Assembly (NCBI RefSeq): GCF_000687875.1
Contig: NZ_JHYG01000004.1
Coordinates: forward strand, 186,001 to 250,000
Reading direction: 5' to 3'
From: Acidocella facilis ATCC 35904
Lineage (GTDB): Bacteria > Pseudomonadota > Alphaproteobacteria > Acetobacterales > Acetobacteraceae
DNA length: 64,000 nucleotides
Part shown: positions 8,245 through 20,534 of the stretch, piece after piece
Numbering within the stretch: the stretch's first letter is position 1
Layout: each line of letters begins with the position of its first letter
Position numbers and translations under genes: made by a program
Notes under the pieces: generated by a model
Told to the model about the DNA's origin: nothing
Databases searched by the model: none
Seen by the model: only the letters and a program-made list of their open reading frames with translations

Positions 8245-8571
8245 CTAGTTTTCCAGGGCGGCCAAGGCCGGGGAGAGTTTCTTTATCTCGATCTCCACGA
8301 AGGCCATCGGGCCCGGCCCGCCATTGCGCACATCGTGCTGCACCCCGGCATCCCGGACATACGCGTCGCCCGCCTTGCGCGGGATGCTGTGAACCGTGGC
8401 GCCGTCATGCACCTCCATCAGCGCGTCGGTCAGCATGACCACGTAATAGGGCCAGCCATGGCTGTGCCAGCCCGTCACCGCCCCCGGCTCGAAATCCCAG
8501 CGTGTGATGCGCAGCTGCGCATCGTCCTGCTGCACGGTTGAGGTGGCGGGAAGGGTGCAGGCGAAGGCCAT
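8245..8571 (-). CDS. Small cupin-domain protein
   Basis: A 108-residue single cupin. Motif 1 reads PGAVTGWHSHGWPYYVVML with metal-binding His residues, and motif 2 is GDAYVRDAGVQHDVRNGG with the second-strand His. The overall size fits small metal-binding cupins, which can be enzymes, regulators or sugar-binding proteins. Nothing identifies the substrate. The ATG at 8571 has AGAGG a few bases upstream and is preferred over a longer frame. It probably forms a unit with the DUF1345 gene. Confidence 0.75.
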   Translation of the reverse strand: MAFACTLPATSTVQQDDAQLRITRWDFEPGAVTGWHSHGWPYYVVMLTDALMEVHDGATVHSIPRKAGDAYVRDAGVQHDVRNGGPGPMAFVEIEIKKLSPALAALEN

Positions 8572-8774
8572 GGGAACCTCTCGGATTATCGGTCCGCAAG
8601 CTGTAACACGCTCCAAGCGATTGAAAAGGCGTGGATGCGGCGAAAAGCGTCATAATCCCCCTGCAATCGGGGTTGCCAAATGCCCCGCTCTGGCTCAAAA
8701 GCCGGGCGAACAGCGCGGCCTGATCCAGGCGGCGCCGTACTTGTTTGACATTTTATTCGCCCGTGGAGGCATCG

Positions 8775-10856
8775 ATGGCTGAGACAGACCTGAGTAAGAT
8801 CCGGAATATCGGGATCACCGCGCATATCGACGCGGGCAAGACCACCACCACGGAGCGCATCCTTTACTACACCGGCGTGTCGCACAAGATCGGTGAAGTC
8901 CATGACGGCAACACCACCACCGACTATATGGCCCAGGAGCGTGAGCGCGGCATCACCATCACCTCCGCCGCGGTGACCTGCGAGTGGAAAGAGCACGCCA
9001 TCAACATCATCGACACGCCCGGCCACATCGATTTCAACATCGAGGTGAACCGCTCCCTGCGCGTGCTCGACGGCGCCATCTTCATCATCGAGGGCGTGGC
9101 CGGCGTGCAGCCGCAATCCGAGACCAACTGGCGCCTGGCCGACCGTTACAACGTGCCGCGCCTGATCTTCATCAATAAGCTGGACCGGACCGGCGCCGAT
9201 TTCTATCGCGCCTTCGACACGTTGAAGGAGAAGCTGGACATCGTGGCGCTGCCGCTGCAGCTGCCCATCGGCATCGAGGAAAACTTCCTCGGCGTGGTCG
9301 ATCTGGTCGAGATGAAGGCGATCATCTGGGAAGGCGGCGAGCTCGGCGCGAAGTTCCATGATGAGGAAATTCCGGCCGACATGCTGGAGAAGGCCAAGGA
9401 GGCCCGCCAGGTCCTGCTCGACACCGCGCTGGCGGTGGACGATGCCGGCATGGAAGAATATTTCGAGAAGGGCGACGTTTCCGTCGAGACCCTGAAGCGC
9501 GCGATCAAGACCGGCACCATCACCGGCGCCTTCCGCCCGGTCATGTGCGGCACCGCCTTCAAGAACAAGGGCGTGCAGCCGCTGCTGGACGGCGTGCTGG
9601 ATTACCTGCCGTCTCCCGTGGACGTTCCGGGCATCAAGGTCGCCCCGGAAGAGGGCCAGGAAGAGGATCCGAACGCCCGCCGCATCAAGGCCGACCCGAA
9701 CGCCCCGTTCGCCGGCCTCGCCTTCAAGATCATCAACGACAAATACGGCTCGCTCACCTTCGTGCGCGTCTATGCCGGCACGCTGAAGAGCGGCGATTCG
9801 GTGCAGAACACCACCAAAGGCCACAAAGAGCGTATCGGGCGCATGTACAAGATGCACGCCGATAAGCGCCAGGAAATCACCGAGGTTTCCGCCGGCGACA
9901 TCGCCGCCTTCGTGGGGCTGAAGGACACCGGCACCGGCGACACGCTGGCCGCGTCCGAGGACCCGGTGGTGCTGGAGCGTATGGCGTTCCCGGTCCCGGT
10001 GATCGACATCTCCGTCGAGCCGAAGACCAAGGAAGGCATCGAGAAGATGACCATCGGCCTGCAGAAGCTGGCCTCCGAGGATCCCTCGCTGCGCCTGAAG
10101 ACCGACCAGGAAACCGGCCAGACCATCCTCTCCGGCATGGGTGAGCTGCATCTGGAGATCATCGTCGACCGTCTGAAGCGCGAATATGGCGTGGACGCGA
10201 ATATCGGCGCGCCGCAGGTGGCCTTCCGCGAGACGATCACGAAGGAGCACACCGAGACCTACACCCACAAGAAGCAGTCCGGTGGGTCGGGCCAGTACGC
10301 CGAGGTCAAGATCGTGTTCGCCCCGCGTGAGCGTAACGAAGGCATCGAGTTCGAGAACAAGGTCGTCGGCGGTGCGATTCCGAAGGAATACATCCCGGCC
10401 GTGGAAAAGGGCATCAAGAACCAGGCCGATACCGGCGTTCTGGCCGGCTTCCCGACCGTGGATTTCTCCTTCTCGCTGGTGGACGGCAAGTACCATGACG
10501 TCGACTCGAGCGCCCTGGCGTTCGAAATCGCCGCCAAGGCCTGTTTCCGCGAAGGCATGAAGAAGGCCGGCCCGGTGATCCTGGAGCCGATCATGGACGT
10601 CGAAGTCACCACCCCGAACGACCATGTCGGCGACGTGGTGGGCGATCTCAACCGTCGTCGCGGCATGATCCAGAACCAGGAAGCCTCCGGTTCCACCGTG
10701 ATCGTGCGCGCGCATGTGCCGCTGAAGGAAATGTTCGGCTACATCTCGAACCTGCGTTCGATGACCAAGGGCCGCGCCTCCTTCACCATGCAGTTCCATC
10801 ACTATGATCCGGTGCCGCGCAACGTCGCCGACGAGATCATGGCCAAGAGCGCGTAA
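8775..10856 (+). CDS. fusA: Elongation factor G
   Basis: A 693-residue translocase GTPase, normal EF-G length. G1 is [14 protein letters not shown], the switch region has [12 protein letters not shown]3 is DTPGHIDF and G4 is NKLDRTG. Domains II-V follow with [14 protein letters not shown] and LEPIMDVEV, and the end contains [18 protein letters not shown]. The ATG at 8775 is preceded by GTGGAGGC. In most bacteria fusA lies between rpsG and tuf; here it stands alone between a cupin gene and a membrane-protein gene. It is either a relocated essential copy or a second fusA. Its last codons are the first unit of a downstream tandem repeat. Confidence 0.95.
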   Translation: MAETDLSKIRNIGITAHIDAGKTTTTERILYYTGVSHKIGEVHDGNTTTDYMAQERERGITITSAAVTCEWKEHAINIIDTPGHIDFNIEVNRSLRVLDGAIFIIEGVAGVQPQSETNWRLADRYNVPRLIFINKLDRTGADFYRAFDTLKEKLDIVALPLQLPIGIEENFLGVVDLVEMKAIIWEGGELGAKFHDEEIPADMLEKAKEARQVLLDTALAVDDAGMEEYFEKGDVSVETLKRAIKTGTITGAFRPVMCGTAFKNKGVQPLLDGVLDYLPSPVDVPGIKVAPEEGQEEDPNARRIKADPNAPFAGLAFKIINDKYGSLTFVRVYAGTLKSGDSVQNTTKGHKERIGRMYKMHADKRQEITEVSAGDIAAFVGLKDTGTGDTLAASEDPVVLERMAFPVPVIDISVEPKTKEGIEKMTIGLQKLASEDPSLRLKTDQETGQTILSGMGELHLEIIVDRLKREYGVDANIGAPQVAFRETITKEHTETYTHKKQSGGSGQYAEVKIVFAPRERNEGIEFENKVVGGAIPKEYIPAVEKGIKNQADTGVLAGFPTVDFSFSLVDGKYHDVDSSALAFEIAAKACFREGMKKAGPVILEPIMDVEVTTPNDHVGDVVGDLNRRRGMIQNQEASGSTVIVRAHVPLKEMFGYISNLRSMTKGRASFTMQFHHYDPVPRNVADEIMAKSA

Positions 10857-10916
10857 GCGCGGAAGTCTTTACAGAGAGCGCGTAAGCGCGGAGTTTTTGA
10901 CCGAGAGCGCGTAAGC
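10847..10916 (+). repeat. 29-bp tandem repeat starting in the last codons of fusA
   Basis: GAGCGCGTAAGC occurs at 10847, 10876 and 10905, an exact 29-bp period. The first two units extend to GAGCGCGTAAGCGCGGA. The first copy contains the fusA stop codon TAA. Each of the first two units can fold GCGC-GTAA-GCGC, a short stem capped by a GNRA-type loop, and the third can fold CGAGAG/CTCTCG. It looks like a local tandem duplication of the gene end within the 3' untranslated region. Confidence 0.75.
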
Positions 10917-10932
10917 CTCTCGCCCAGACCAG

Positions 10933-10962
10933 AAAACGGCGCCTTTGGGCGCCGTTTTTTTT
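10933..10962 (+). terminator. Rho-independent terminator of fusA
   Basis: AACGGCGCC-TTTG-GGCGCCGTT is a perfect 9-bp stem with a 4-nt loop, followed by a run of T residues (8 T in total with the stem end). It lies about 75 bp after the fusA stop. Confidence 0.9.
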
Positions 10963-11011
10963 GGGGCGACGCGGTTTGACAAGCCGACTCCCGACACGGC
11001 AGAGACAGGCC

Positions 11012-12304
11012 ATGCAAGATGGCCGGATGGAGCAGACCAGCACGCAACCCCCATGGCGCCCCCGCGCCGGCTTCATCACCCTGATGCTGCTGGGCTTCGC
11101 CCTCGTCGTGCTGGTGCGGATGCCGCAGATCCTGGCGCAGGGCGGGCGCTTCTGGGCGGAAGAAGGCGTGGTCTATTTCGCCAATAGCTGGAACTGGCCC
11201 TGGTATCAGGCCTGGTTCGCCATCCATACCGGCTATATCAATTTCATCGCGGGTTTCGGCACTTGGCTGGGGCTGCAGCTGGGCGGGCTCGACCATGCGC
11301 CGCTGGTGACGGTGCTGCTGGCGCTGCTGGTGCAGGCGCTGGCCCCGTTCATCATCCTCACGCACGACTTTCCCTGGCGGCGCAGCCGGCTGGCTTGCGC
11401 TTCGGCGGTGCTGCTGTGCGCGGTGCCGCCCGGCACCGCCGAGGTCTGGCTGAATACCATCACCAGCCAGTTCCATCTCGGCCTGGCGGCGGCGCTGATC
11501 CTCGCCGCCCCGCCGAAAACCAAACGCCTGTTCGTGCTCGATGCGCTGCTGCTTGCCGTCGGCGTGCTCTCCGGCCCCGCCACCAGCTTCCTGCTGCCTT
11601 TGTTCCTGCTGCGCGGCGTGCTCACCCGCAGCCGGGTGATGCTGCTGTTCAGCCTGATCCTGCTGGCCGGGTTCGGCCTGCAGCTCGGCATTTATCTCAC
11701 CCATCCGGTGCCGGCGCGCAGCGGGCAGGCTTCGCTGGCGACGCTGCTGGCGGTGATCGCGCTGCACGGGCCGGTCATGGCCTTCACCGGCATGCATGGC
11801 GCCGCTGTCATCGGCCGCTGCTTCCTTGCCCTGCACCAGGCCCAGGCGCTGCTATGGCCACCGGTGCTGATCCTCGTCCTGTTCTACGCGCTGCTGGGCT
11901 GGCTGGTGGCGGGGGCGCGCTTTGGCCGCGCCACGCTGGCGCTGCTGCTGGCGGCGCAGATCGTCATCCTGTTCGTCTCGTTCGATAAAGCGCTCTCGCC
12001 GGACTTTACCGACAGCATGGGAGCGGGCTGGGGCGGGCGCTACGCCTTCATCCCGCTGGTGCTCACCGGGCTGATCCTGACCGGCGCGGTCTGCGCCACC
12101 AGCTGGGCCCGCCGCGCCGTGGCGTTTTTCGCCTTGCTGCTGGTGCTGGTGGTCGGCGTGAGCAATGACCGCACCGGCACCGCCAATTTCGCCAACGGCC
12201 CGGCCTGGGGCCCGCAGGCCAAGGCCTGGCAGGTCCGGCACTGGAACATGTTCAAAATCTGGCCCGGCACCACCGGCTGGATCGTCGCGCTCGGGCATCG
12301 GTGA
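11012..12304 (+). CDS. Polytopic membrane protein, possibly GT-C-type glycosyltransferase or sugar-lipid handling
   Basis: About 430 residues with roughly ten hydrophobic segments. A large extracytoplasmic loop after the first helix contains GGRFWAEEGVVYFANSW, an acidic motif in the position where GT-C enzymes place a catalytic acid. There is no clear domain name from reading alone. It overlaps the following family-2 glycosyltransferase by 4 bp (GTGA), so the two probably work together on a polyprenyl-linked sugar or exopolysaccharide. The start may be ATG 11012 or 11027. It is insulated from fusA by a strong terminator. Confidence 0.55.
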   Translation: MQDGRMEQTSTQPPWRPRAGFITLMLLGFALVVLVRMPQILAQGGRFWAEEGVVYFANSWNWPWYQAWFAIHTGYINFIAGFGTWLGLQLGGLDHAPLVTVLLALLVQALAPFIILTHDFPWRRSRLACASAVLLCAVPPGTAEVWLNTITSQFHLGLAAALILAAPPKTKRLFVLDALLLAVGVLSGPATSFLLPLFLLRGVLTRSRVMLLFSLILLAGFGLQLGIYLTHPVPARSGQASLATLLAVIALHGPVMAFTGMHGAAVIGRCFLALHQAQALLWPPVLILVLFYALLGWLVAGARFGRATLALLLAAQIVILFVSFDKALSPDFTDSMGAGWGGRYAFIPLVLTGLILTGAVCATSWARRAVAFFALLLVLVVGVSNDRTGTANFANGPAWGPQAKAWQVRHWNMFKIWPGTTGWIVALGHR

Positions 12305-13461
12305 TCCCGATGCCCGAGCTCAGCATTGTCATGCCCTGCCTCAATGAGGCGCAGACCCTGCCGCTCTGCATCGCCAAAGCCAGAGCGTTCCTGGCCTCGC
12401 ATGGCATCGAGGGCGAAATCGTCATCGGTGATAACGGCTCCAGCGACGGCTCGCAGGAGCTGGCGCGGGCTTTGGGCGCCAGGGTGGTGGATGTGCCGCG
12501 GCGCGGCTATGGCGCGGCGCTGCATGGCGCGGTGAGTGCGGCGCGCGGGCGCTATTGCATCATGGGCGATTCCGACGACAGCTATGATTTTTCTAAGCTG
12601 GCGCCGTTCCTGCAGGCGCTGCGGCGCGGTGTAGATCTGGTCATGGGCAACCGCTTCGCCGGCGGCATCAGCCCGGGGGCGATGCCCTGGAAAAACCGCT
12701 ATCTCGGCAACCCCGTCCTCTCCGGGCTGGGGCGCTTCCTGTTTCGCACCCCGATCAAGGATTTCCATTGCGGCCTGCGCGGGTTCAGCCGCGACGCCTT
12801 CTTGCGCATGGATCTGCGCACCACCGGCATGGAGTTCGCCTCCGAAATGGTGATCAAGGCGGCGCTGCTGGGCATGCGCATCGAGGAGGTGCCGACCACG
12901 CTGGACAAGGATGGCCGCGCCCGCCCGCCGCATCTGCGCCCCTGGCGGGATGGCTGGCGGCATCTGCGCTTCATGCTGCTATTCTCGCCGGCCTGGCTGT
13001 TTCTTTATCCCGGGCTCGGGCTGGCATTGCTGGGGCTGGGTCTGGGCGGGGCGCTGATGACCGGGCCGCTGCGGATCGCCGGGGTGAGGCTGGATCTCGG
13101 GGCGCTGCTTTATTGCGTGACGATGGTGGAGCTGGGGGCGCAGGCGGTGATCTTTGCCTGGCTGGCGCGCGCTTACACCATCCAGGAAGGGTTGCTGCCG
13201 GCCTCGCTGCGCATGCGCCGTCTGGAGCCGCTGGTGACGCTTGAAAACGGGCTGCTGCTCGGGCTGGGGCTGCTGCTGCTCGGGCTGGGGCTGCTGGGCT
13301 GGGCGATCGCGATCTGGTCGCAGGCCGGGTTCGGCAATCTCGATGTCGGGCGGATCGCGCGCATTATCATGGGCTCGTCGCTGGCCCTGTCGCTGGGCAT
13401 GGAGGTGCTGCTCTCCAGCTTCCTGCTGTCCACGCTGCGGCTGCATATCCGGGAAAATTAA
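12301..13461 (+). CDS. Family 2 glycosyltransferase, dolichol/undecaprenyl-phosphate mannose synthase-like
   Basis: 386 residues. The N-terminal GT-A domain begins LSIVMPCLNEAQTLPLCI with GDNGSSDGS and then the DxD-like GDSDDSYDFSKL; the acceptor region reads KDFHCGLRGFSRDAF. The last ~150 residues are hydrophobic with about four transmembrane segments. This matches polyprenyl-phosphate hexose synthases and GtrB-like enzymes. It starts with GTG overlapping the upstream membrane-protein stop; ATG 12310 is an alternative. Together the two genes probably make and use a lipid-linked sugar at the inner membrane. Confidence 0.8.
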   Translation: MIPMPELSIVMPCLNEAQTLPLCIAKARAFLASHGIEGEIVIGDNGSSDGSQELARALGARVVDVPRRGYGAALHGAVSAARGRYCIMGDSDDSYDFSKLAPFLQALRRGVDLVMGNRFAGGISPGAMPWKNRYLGNPVLSGLGRFLFRTPIKDFHCGLRGFSRDAFLRMDLRTTGMEFASEMVIKAALLGMRIEEVPTTLDKDGRARPPHLRPWRDGWRHLRFMLLFSPAWLFLYPGLGLALLGLGLGGALMTGPLRIAGVRLDLGALLYCVTMVELGAQAVIFAWLARAYTIQEGLLPASLRMRRLEPLVTLENGLLLGLGLLLLGLGLLGWAIAIWSQAGFGNLDVGRIARIIMGSSLALSLGMEVLLSSFLLSTLRLHIREN

Positions 13462-13483
13462 AGGCGGCCCGAAGGCCGCCTTT
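13460..13483. terminator. Bidirectional hairpin terminator between the glycosyltransferase gene and alaS
   Basis: AAAGGCGGCC-CGAA-GGCCGCCTTT is a perfect 10-bp stem that is A-rich on the left and T-rich on the right. It lies between the convergent glycosyltransferase and alaS stops. Confidence 0.8.
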
Positions 13484-13493
13484 ATCGGGGGGA

Positions 13494-16124
<2,631 letters not shown>

Positions 16125-16194
16125 GTGGGCTGGATTACAAGGCGGACGGGTTTTCGCCAAGCCCGCCCGCCTTCGGCGCGCGGGCCAAAAGGAG

Positions 16195-16332
16195 CAAAAG
16201 TTTTTTGGTGCCGCTTTTTTTCAAAAAAGCGGCGAAAAGACGAAGGCCGGATCGCCCCTTAAGGGGGCGTCCGGCCTTCGTCAGAAAGGGGACTTTTTGA
16301 AAAAAGTCCCCTTAAACCCCCAAAAACTTTTG
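16195..16332. repeat. Family-A intergenic element, copy 2, with an internal 44-bp palindrome
   Basis: From CAAAAGTTTTTTGGTG, through hairpin GCCGCTTTTTTTC/AAAAAAGCGGC (16210-16233), a long near-perfect palindrome GACGAAGGCCGGA...TCCGGCCTTCGTC (16239-16282) and hairpin AAGGGGACTTTTT/AAAAAGTCCCCTT (16286-16313), to CCCCCAAAAACTTTTG beside the recA stop. It would end recA transcription and insulate alaS. The inner palindrome resembles that of copy 8. Confidence 0.85.
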
Positions 16333-17400
16333 TCAGTCTTCCCCGGCTTCTTCCCCGCCATCGGCGGCCATCAAAGCCTCGCCCAGCGTCGAAGACTGAT
16401 CGCGGATCTTCTTCTCGATGCTCTCCGCCACTTTCGGGTTATCGCGCAGGAACTGCTTGGCATTCTCCCGCCCCTGGCCGATGCGCTGGCTGTCATACGA
16501 GAACCAGGCGCCGGATTTCTCCACCACCCCGGCCTTCACGCCGAGATCCACCAGCTCACCGGATTTGGAAATCCCCTCGCCGAACATGATGTCGAACTCC
16601 ACCTGCCGGAAGGGCGGGGCCAGCTTGTTCTTCACCACCTTCACCCGGACATGGTTGCCCGTCACCTCGTCGCGCTCCTTGATCGAGCCGGTGCGGCGAA
16701 TTTCCATGCGGATGGAGGAGTAGAATTTCAGCGCATTGCCACCCGTGGTCGTCTCCGGATTGCCGAACATCACGCCGATTTTCAGGCGGATCTGGTTCAG
16801 GAAGATCAAGGTGGTGTTGGAGCGCGCCACCGAGCCGGTGATCTTGCGCAGCGCCTGGCTCATCAGGCGGGCATGCAGGCCGACATGGCTGTCGCCCATC
16901 TCGCCTTCCAGCTCCGCGCGCGGCACCAGCGCGGCGACGGAGTCGATCACCAGCACATCGATCGAGCCGGAGCGCACCAGCGTATCGGCGATTTCCAGCC
17001 CCTGCTCGCCGGTATCGGGCTGCGAGATCAGCAGATTATCCACATCCACGCCGAGCTTGCGGGCATAGATCGGGTCCAGCGCGTGCTCGGCATCCACGAA
17101 GGCGCAGACACCGCCGCGCTTCTGCGCCTCGGCCACCGCATGCAGCGCCAGGGTGGTCTTGCCGGAGCTTTCCGGGCCATAGATCTCGATCACGCGGCCG
17201 CGCGGCAAGCCGCCGATGCCCAGCGCCAGGTCCAGCCCGAGCGAGCCCGAGGAGATCACCTCGATCGCCTCATTGCCGCCCTTGGCGCCCATGCGCATGA
17301 TCGAGCCTTTGCCGAAGGCGCGCTCAATCTGCGCCATCGCGGCGTCGAGCGCCTTGTTCTTTTCGAGATCGGGTTTTGCCATCGTCGTCACTGTCGCCAT
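16333..17400 (-). CDS. recA: RecA recombinase
   Basis: 355 residues from the chosen start. The Walker A is [17 protein letters not shown], Walker [13 protein letters not shown], loop 1 contains [20 protein letters not shown], and the L2 region has [20 protein letters not shown]. It mediates strand exchange and LexA cleavage. The ATG at 17400 is preceded by CCGGAGG with 8-nt spacing; longer in-frame starts up to 17478 exist but lack such a site. A LexA box lies upstream. The stop abuts a family-A element. Confidence 0.97.
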   Translation of the reverse strand: MATVTTMAKPDLEKNKALDAAMAQIERAFGKGSIMRMGAKGGNEAIEVISSGSLGLDLALGIGGLPRGRVIEIYGPESSGKTTLALHAVAEAQKRGGVCAFVDAEHALDPIYARKLGVDVDNLLISQPDTGEQGLEIADTLVRSGSIDVLVIDSVAALVPRAELEGEMGDSHVGLHARLMSQALRKITGSVARSNTTLIFLNQIRLKIGVMFGNPETTTGGNALKFYSSIRMEIRRTGSIKERDEVTGNHVRVKVVKNKLAPPFRQVEFDIMFGEGISKSGELVDLGVKAGVVEKSGAWFSYDSQRIGQGRENAKQFLRDNPKVAESIEKKIRDQSSTLGEALMAADGGEEAGED

Positions 17401-17737
17401 GAAAGGTGCCTCCGGAGCGTCCAACATCGACTCGATTTCTGTCAAACGAGCTTTTTTGCTTGCGGTGGATGCAACCATAGCGTGTTTTCCTGACCTTGCC
17501 AGAGGGAATCGTTAAATCGCATCCTGACACGGCGAGAACAAATTAGCAACATGATCGTTAATAAATTGTTCGCCGTTTGTTCGTGATTTATGGAGGAAAT
17601 ATTGTGATTCGGTAATGTGTATAGAACATTTGCTGAACTTCGCTTCAGGCCGCGCTTTGATCCATTCCGGGACAGGGTTTGACGGCCCAGCGCGGCGCGC
17701 CATGCTGAGCCATCCAAAAGCAACAAGGCGAGGAAAA
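17401..17737. other. recA / GFA-family divergent intergenic region (337 bp)
   Basis: The region holds the recA leader, the LexA box and AT-rich promoter DNA between about 17510 and 17640, including GGAGGAAATATTGTGATT. An in-frame extension of recA runs through its left part but has no good translation start. I see no RNA gene or additional coding sequence. Confidence 0.6.
17568..17582 (-). promoter_or_regulatory. LexA (SOS) box of recA
   Basis: GTTC-GCCGTTT-GTTC is an exact GTTC-N7-GTTC direct repeat, the known alphaproteobacterial LexA-binding sequence. It lies about 168 bp upstream of the recA start in the AT-rich promoter region. It could also influence the divergent GFA-family gene. Confidence 0.85.
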
Positions 17738-18166
17738 ATGAGCCAGATCTATCAAGGTGCGTGTTTTTGCGGGGCGGTGGAGCTGACCGTGAGCGGTGAT
17801 CCGGAGGCGATGGGCTATTGCCATTGCCGCTCCTGCCGCTCCTGGTCGGGCGGGCCGGTGAATGCGTTCACGCTCTGGAAGCCCGAGGCGGTGAAAGTGA
17901 CCAAGGGCGGGAGCGAGGTGGCCACCTACGCCAAAACCGAGGCCAGCCATCGGCAATATTGCCGCAAATGCGGTGGCCATCTGATGACGGCGCATCCGGG
18001 CTTCGGGCTGGTGGATGTGTTCGCGGCGACGTTGCCGACGTTGGATTTCAAGCCCGGCGTGCATGTGAACTACGCCGAGACGGTGCTGCCGATGAAAGAC
18101 GGCCTGCCCAAGCTGAAAGACTTCCCCGCCGAGCTGGGCGGCAGCGGCGAAATGGCACCGGAATAA
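17738..18166 (+). CDS. GFA-family (glutathione-dependent formaldehyde-activating/CENP-V) zinc protein
   Basis: 142 residues. Zinc-ligand cysteines occur as GACFCGAVEL, YCHCRSCRSWSG and CRKCGGHL, the standard GFA/CENP-V fold pattern (CxCG, CHCxxC, CxxCG). Most members have no proven formaldehyde role, so the named reaction is uncertain. The ATG at 17738 has AAGGCGAGG upstream. Transcribed divergently from recA and convergent with argG. Confidence 0.85.
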   Translation: MSQIYQGACFCGAVELTVSGDPEAMGYCHCRSCRSWSGGPVNAFTLWKPEAVKVTKGGSEVATYAKTEASHRQYCRKCGGHLMTAHPGFGLVDVFAATLPTLDFKPGVHVNYAETVLPMKDGLPKLKDFPAELGGSGEMAPE

Positions 18167-18172
18167 AAGAGC

Positions 18173-18229
18173 AAAAGTTTTTAAGGGGTCTGGGGGGATT
18201 TTTACAAAAATCCCCCCAGCTCTTTCTTA
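18173..18229. repeat. Family-A intergenic element, copy 3 (short form)
   Basis: CAAAAGTTTTTAAGGGG leads into a long hairpin CTGGGGGGATTTTT/AAAAATCCCCCCAG (18190-18219), between the convergent GFA-family gene and argG. The flanks add an AGAGC/GCTCT pair. It fits a bidirectional terminator. Only one end carries the family motif. Confidence 0.75.
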
Positions 18230-19453
18230 CAATCCGCCGCCGCGGCGCCCGATCGACGCCCCCAGCCGCAGCCGCAGCGCATTGAGCTTGATGAAGCCCG
18301 CCGCATCCTGCTGGTTATACGCCCCGGCATCGTCCTCGAACGTCACCATGCGGGTATTGTAGAGCGAGTTCGGGCTCTCACGCCCGGTGACGATCACATT
18401 GCCCTTATAGAGCTTCAGCCGCACCGTGCCGGTCACGGAAGCCTGGCTGGTGTCGATCAGCGCCTGCAGCATCCGCCGCTCCGGCGAGAACCAGAAGCCG
18501 TTATAGATCAGCTCCGCATAGCGCGGCATGATGCTGTCCTTCAGGTGCCCGGCCTCGCGGTCCAGCGTGATGCTCTCGATGCCGCGATGCGCCGCGAGCA
18601 GGATGGTGCCGCCCGGAGTCTCGTACACGCCGCGGGACTTCATGCCGACGAAGCGGTTTTCCACCAGATCCAGCCGGCCAATGCCGTTGGCTTTGCCGTA
18701 TTCGTTCAGGCGGGTGAGGATGGTGGCCGGCGAGAGCGCCTCGCCATTGATCCCCACCGCGTCGCCGTGCTTGAATTCGATGGTGATTTCGGTGGCCTGA
18801 TCCGGTGCGGCCTCCGGGGAGATGGTGCGCTGATACACGATCTCATCCGGCCCCACCGCCGGGTCTTCCAGCACCTTGCCTTCGGAAGAGGAGTGCAGCA
18901 GGTTGGCATCCACCGAGAACGGCGCCTCGCCGCGCTTATCCTTGGCAATGGGGATCTGGTTGGTCTCGGCATATTCCAGCAGCTTGGTGCGGCTGGTCAG
19001 TTCCCATTCGCGCCAGGGGGCGATGACGCGGATATTCGGGTTCAGCGCGTAATAGCCCAGCTCGAAGCGGACCTGGTCATTGCCCTTGCCGGTGGCGCCA
19101 TGGGCGACGGCATCGGCGCCAACCATCTCGGCGATCTCGATCTGGCGCTGCGCGATCAGCGGCCGGGCGATGGAGGTGCCCAGCAGATACTGGCCCTCAT
19201 ACAGCGCATTGGCGCGGAACATCGGGAACACGAAATCCTTCACAAAGGTCTCGCGCAGATCCTCGATGAAGATCTCCTTGATGCCGAACATCTCCGCCTT
19301 CTTGCGGGCCGGCTCCAGCTCCTCGCCCTGGCCGAGATCGGCGGTGAAGGTCACCACCTCGCACTGATAGGTGTTCTGCAGCCAGCGAAGAATGACCGAG
19401 GTGTCCAGCCCGCCGGAATAAGCCAGGACGACCTTTTTGACTTTCTGTTCCAT
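18227..19453 (-). CDS. argG: Argininosuccinate synthase
   Basis: 408 residues. The N-terminal ATP pyrophosphatase motif is [18 protein letters not shown]; further in are [13 protein letters not shown] and [19 protein letters not shown]. It condenses citrulline and aspartate with ATP to argininosuccinate, the step before ArgH, which is encoded about 17 kb away. It is followed upstream (9 bp) by a fatty-acid hydroxylase family gene in the same direction. The start ATG is at 19453. Confidence 0.97.
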   Translation of the reverse strand: MEQKVKKVVLAYSGGLDTSVILRWLQNTYQCEVVTFTADLGQGEELEPARKKAEMFGIKEIFIEDLRETFVKDFVFPMFRANALYEGQYLLGTSIARPLIAQRQIEIAEMVGADAVAHGATGKGNDQVRFELGYYALNPNIRVIAPWREWELTSRTKLLEYAETNQIPIAKDKRGEAPFSVDANLLHSSSEGKVLEDPAVGPDEIVYQRTISPEAAPDQATEITIEFKHGDAVGINGEALSPATILTRLNEYGKANGIGRLDLVENRFVGMKSRGVYETPGGTILLAAHRGIESITLDREAGHLKDSIMPRYAELIYNGFWFSPERRMLQALIDTSQASVTGTVRLKLYKGNVIVTGRESPNSLYNTRMVTFEDDAGAYNQQDAAGFIKLNALRLRLGASIGRRGGGL

Positions 19454-19462
19454 GCTGGCTGC

Positions 19463-20428
19463 TTATGACGCGGCGCGGCCAATGCCAAGGCTTGCCCAGC
19501 TCTTTCCCAGGGCCTGCCAGAATAATTTCAGCCCGGTCGCCTGCTGGGCGAGGTAGGAGCCGCTCACCAAGGCCGCCGGCGCGCGGGCATCGCCGGTGGG
19601 CAGATATTCATCGCGGAAATCGGCGGTGCGGAAGATGATGTCCCAGACCGGGAATACCGAGGCGTAATTGCAGCTATGCCGCCCGGCGGCGCGCAGCCCG
19701 TGATGGAAGCGGTGAAAGCGCGGCGAGACGAACAGCCATTCCAGCGGCCCAAAGGAGGCGCGGATATTGGCGTGGCTGAGGCTTTCGATGAATTTCATCG
19801 CCATCAGCAGCAGCGGGAATTGCAGCGGCGGGATGCCGATGAGCAGCCCGATGGTGAAGAACCAGAAAAAGCTGATCACATCATCCAGCAGATGGTTGCG
19901 GTCATCGGACCAGAAGCTCATCTGCGTCTGCGCATGGTGCAGCGCGTGCAGCGCGTACCACCAGCGGAAGGAATGCGAGAGCCGGTGGCGCCAGTAATCG
20001 GCGCAATCCAGGATCAGCGCATAAACCAGGAACGTCACCAGCGGATGCCCGAACAGGCCCGGCACCAGGCTGTCCAGGGTCGGCGGGATGAAGCCATGCT
20101 CGACCAGCAGCCCGGTGGACCAGGTCTGCACCTGGTAGAACAGCACGAAGGTGACGATGGGGGTGACGCCGACGCGGTTGAGGAAGGTGTAAAACACATC
20201 CACCAGCACCGCCTTGTTGTCCGGCCAGCGTTCCACCGGCCGCCAGGCCTCCAGCGGCAGGCAGACCGCGTAGGTCACCAGCACCGCGAATATCCCATAG
20301 ACGCAGATCAGGCACCAATCGAAGGCGAGATCGTCCCAGGCCATCCAGTGCAGCCGGAACAGCACCGGCAGCACCAGATACTGGTCCATATACCCGGCGA
20401 TGTTGGAGAAGAGACGATCGAGACCCAT
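19463..20428 (-). CDS. Fatty acid hydroxylase / sterol desaturase superfamily membrane protein
   Basis: 321 residues with several transmembrane segments. The di-iron histidine clusters are present: HRLSH near residue 150, HALHH shortly after, and HRFHHG in the C-terminal third. A further conserved SHANIR lies between. These enzymes insert oxygen into membrane lipids using two irons. Candidate substrates include ornithine-lipid or other acyl chains and hopanoids; the sequence does not decide. The ATG at 20428 is chosen over a TTG two codons earlier. It is upstream of argG in the same direction. Confidence 0.8.
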   Translation of the reverse strand: MGLDRLFSNIAGYMDQYLVLPVLFRLHWMAWDDLAFDWCLICVYGIFAVLVTYAVCLPLEAWRPVERWPDNKAVLVDVFYTFLNRVGVTPIVTFVLFYQVQTWSTGLLVEHGFIPPTLDSLVPGLFGHPLVTFLVYALILDCADYWRHRLSHSFRWWYALHALHHAQTQMSFWSDDRNHLLDDVISFFWFFTIGLLIGIPPLQFPLLLMAMKFIESLSHANIRASFGPLEWLFVSPRFHRFHHGLRAAGRHSCNYASVFPVWDIIFRTADFRDEYLPTGDARAPAALVSGSYLAQQATGLKLFWQALGKSWASLGIGRAAS

Positions 20429-20534
20429 ACCCAAACCCCATGCAGGACTGGCGGCAACCCGCCTTTATAGCGCCCGCCCGCCGCAAAAAGCGAGAGGGCA
20501 AAAGCCGTTGTTACAAAGGCTTAAATGACGGCCC

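Noticed and set aside
8742-8750. TTGACA at 8745-8750 as the fusA -35 box
   Set aside because: A -10 at normal spacing would fall on the ribosome-binding site and start codon, leaving no leader.
8586-10802. Long open frame antisense to fusA (738 codons)
   Set aside because: It mirrors the codon structure of a strongly conserved gene, has His/Arg/Gly-rich composition without any motif, and is a usual by-product of GC-rich coding DNA.
17442-17726. Additional gene in the recA upstream region on the minus strand
   Set aside because: The frame runs through the LexA box and AT-rich promoter DNA, has no motif and no suitable start.
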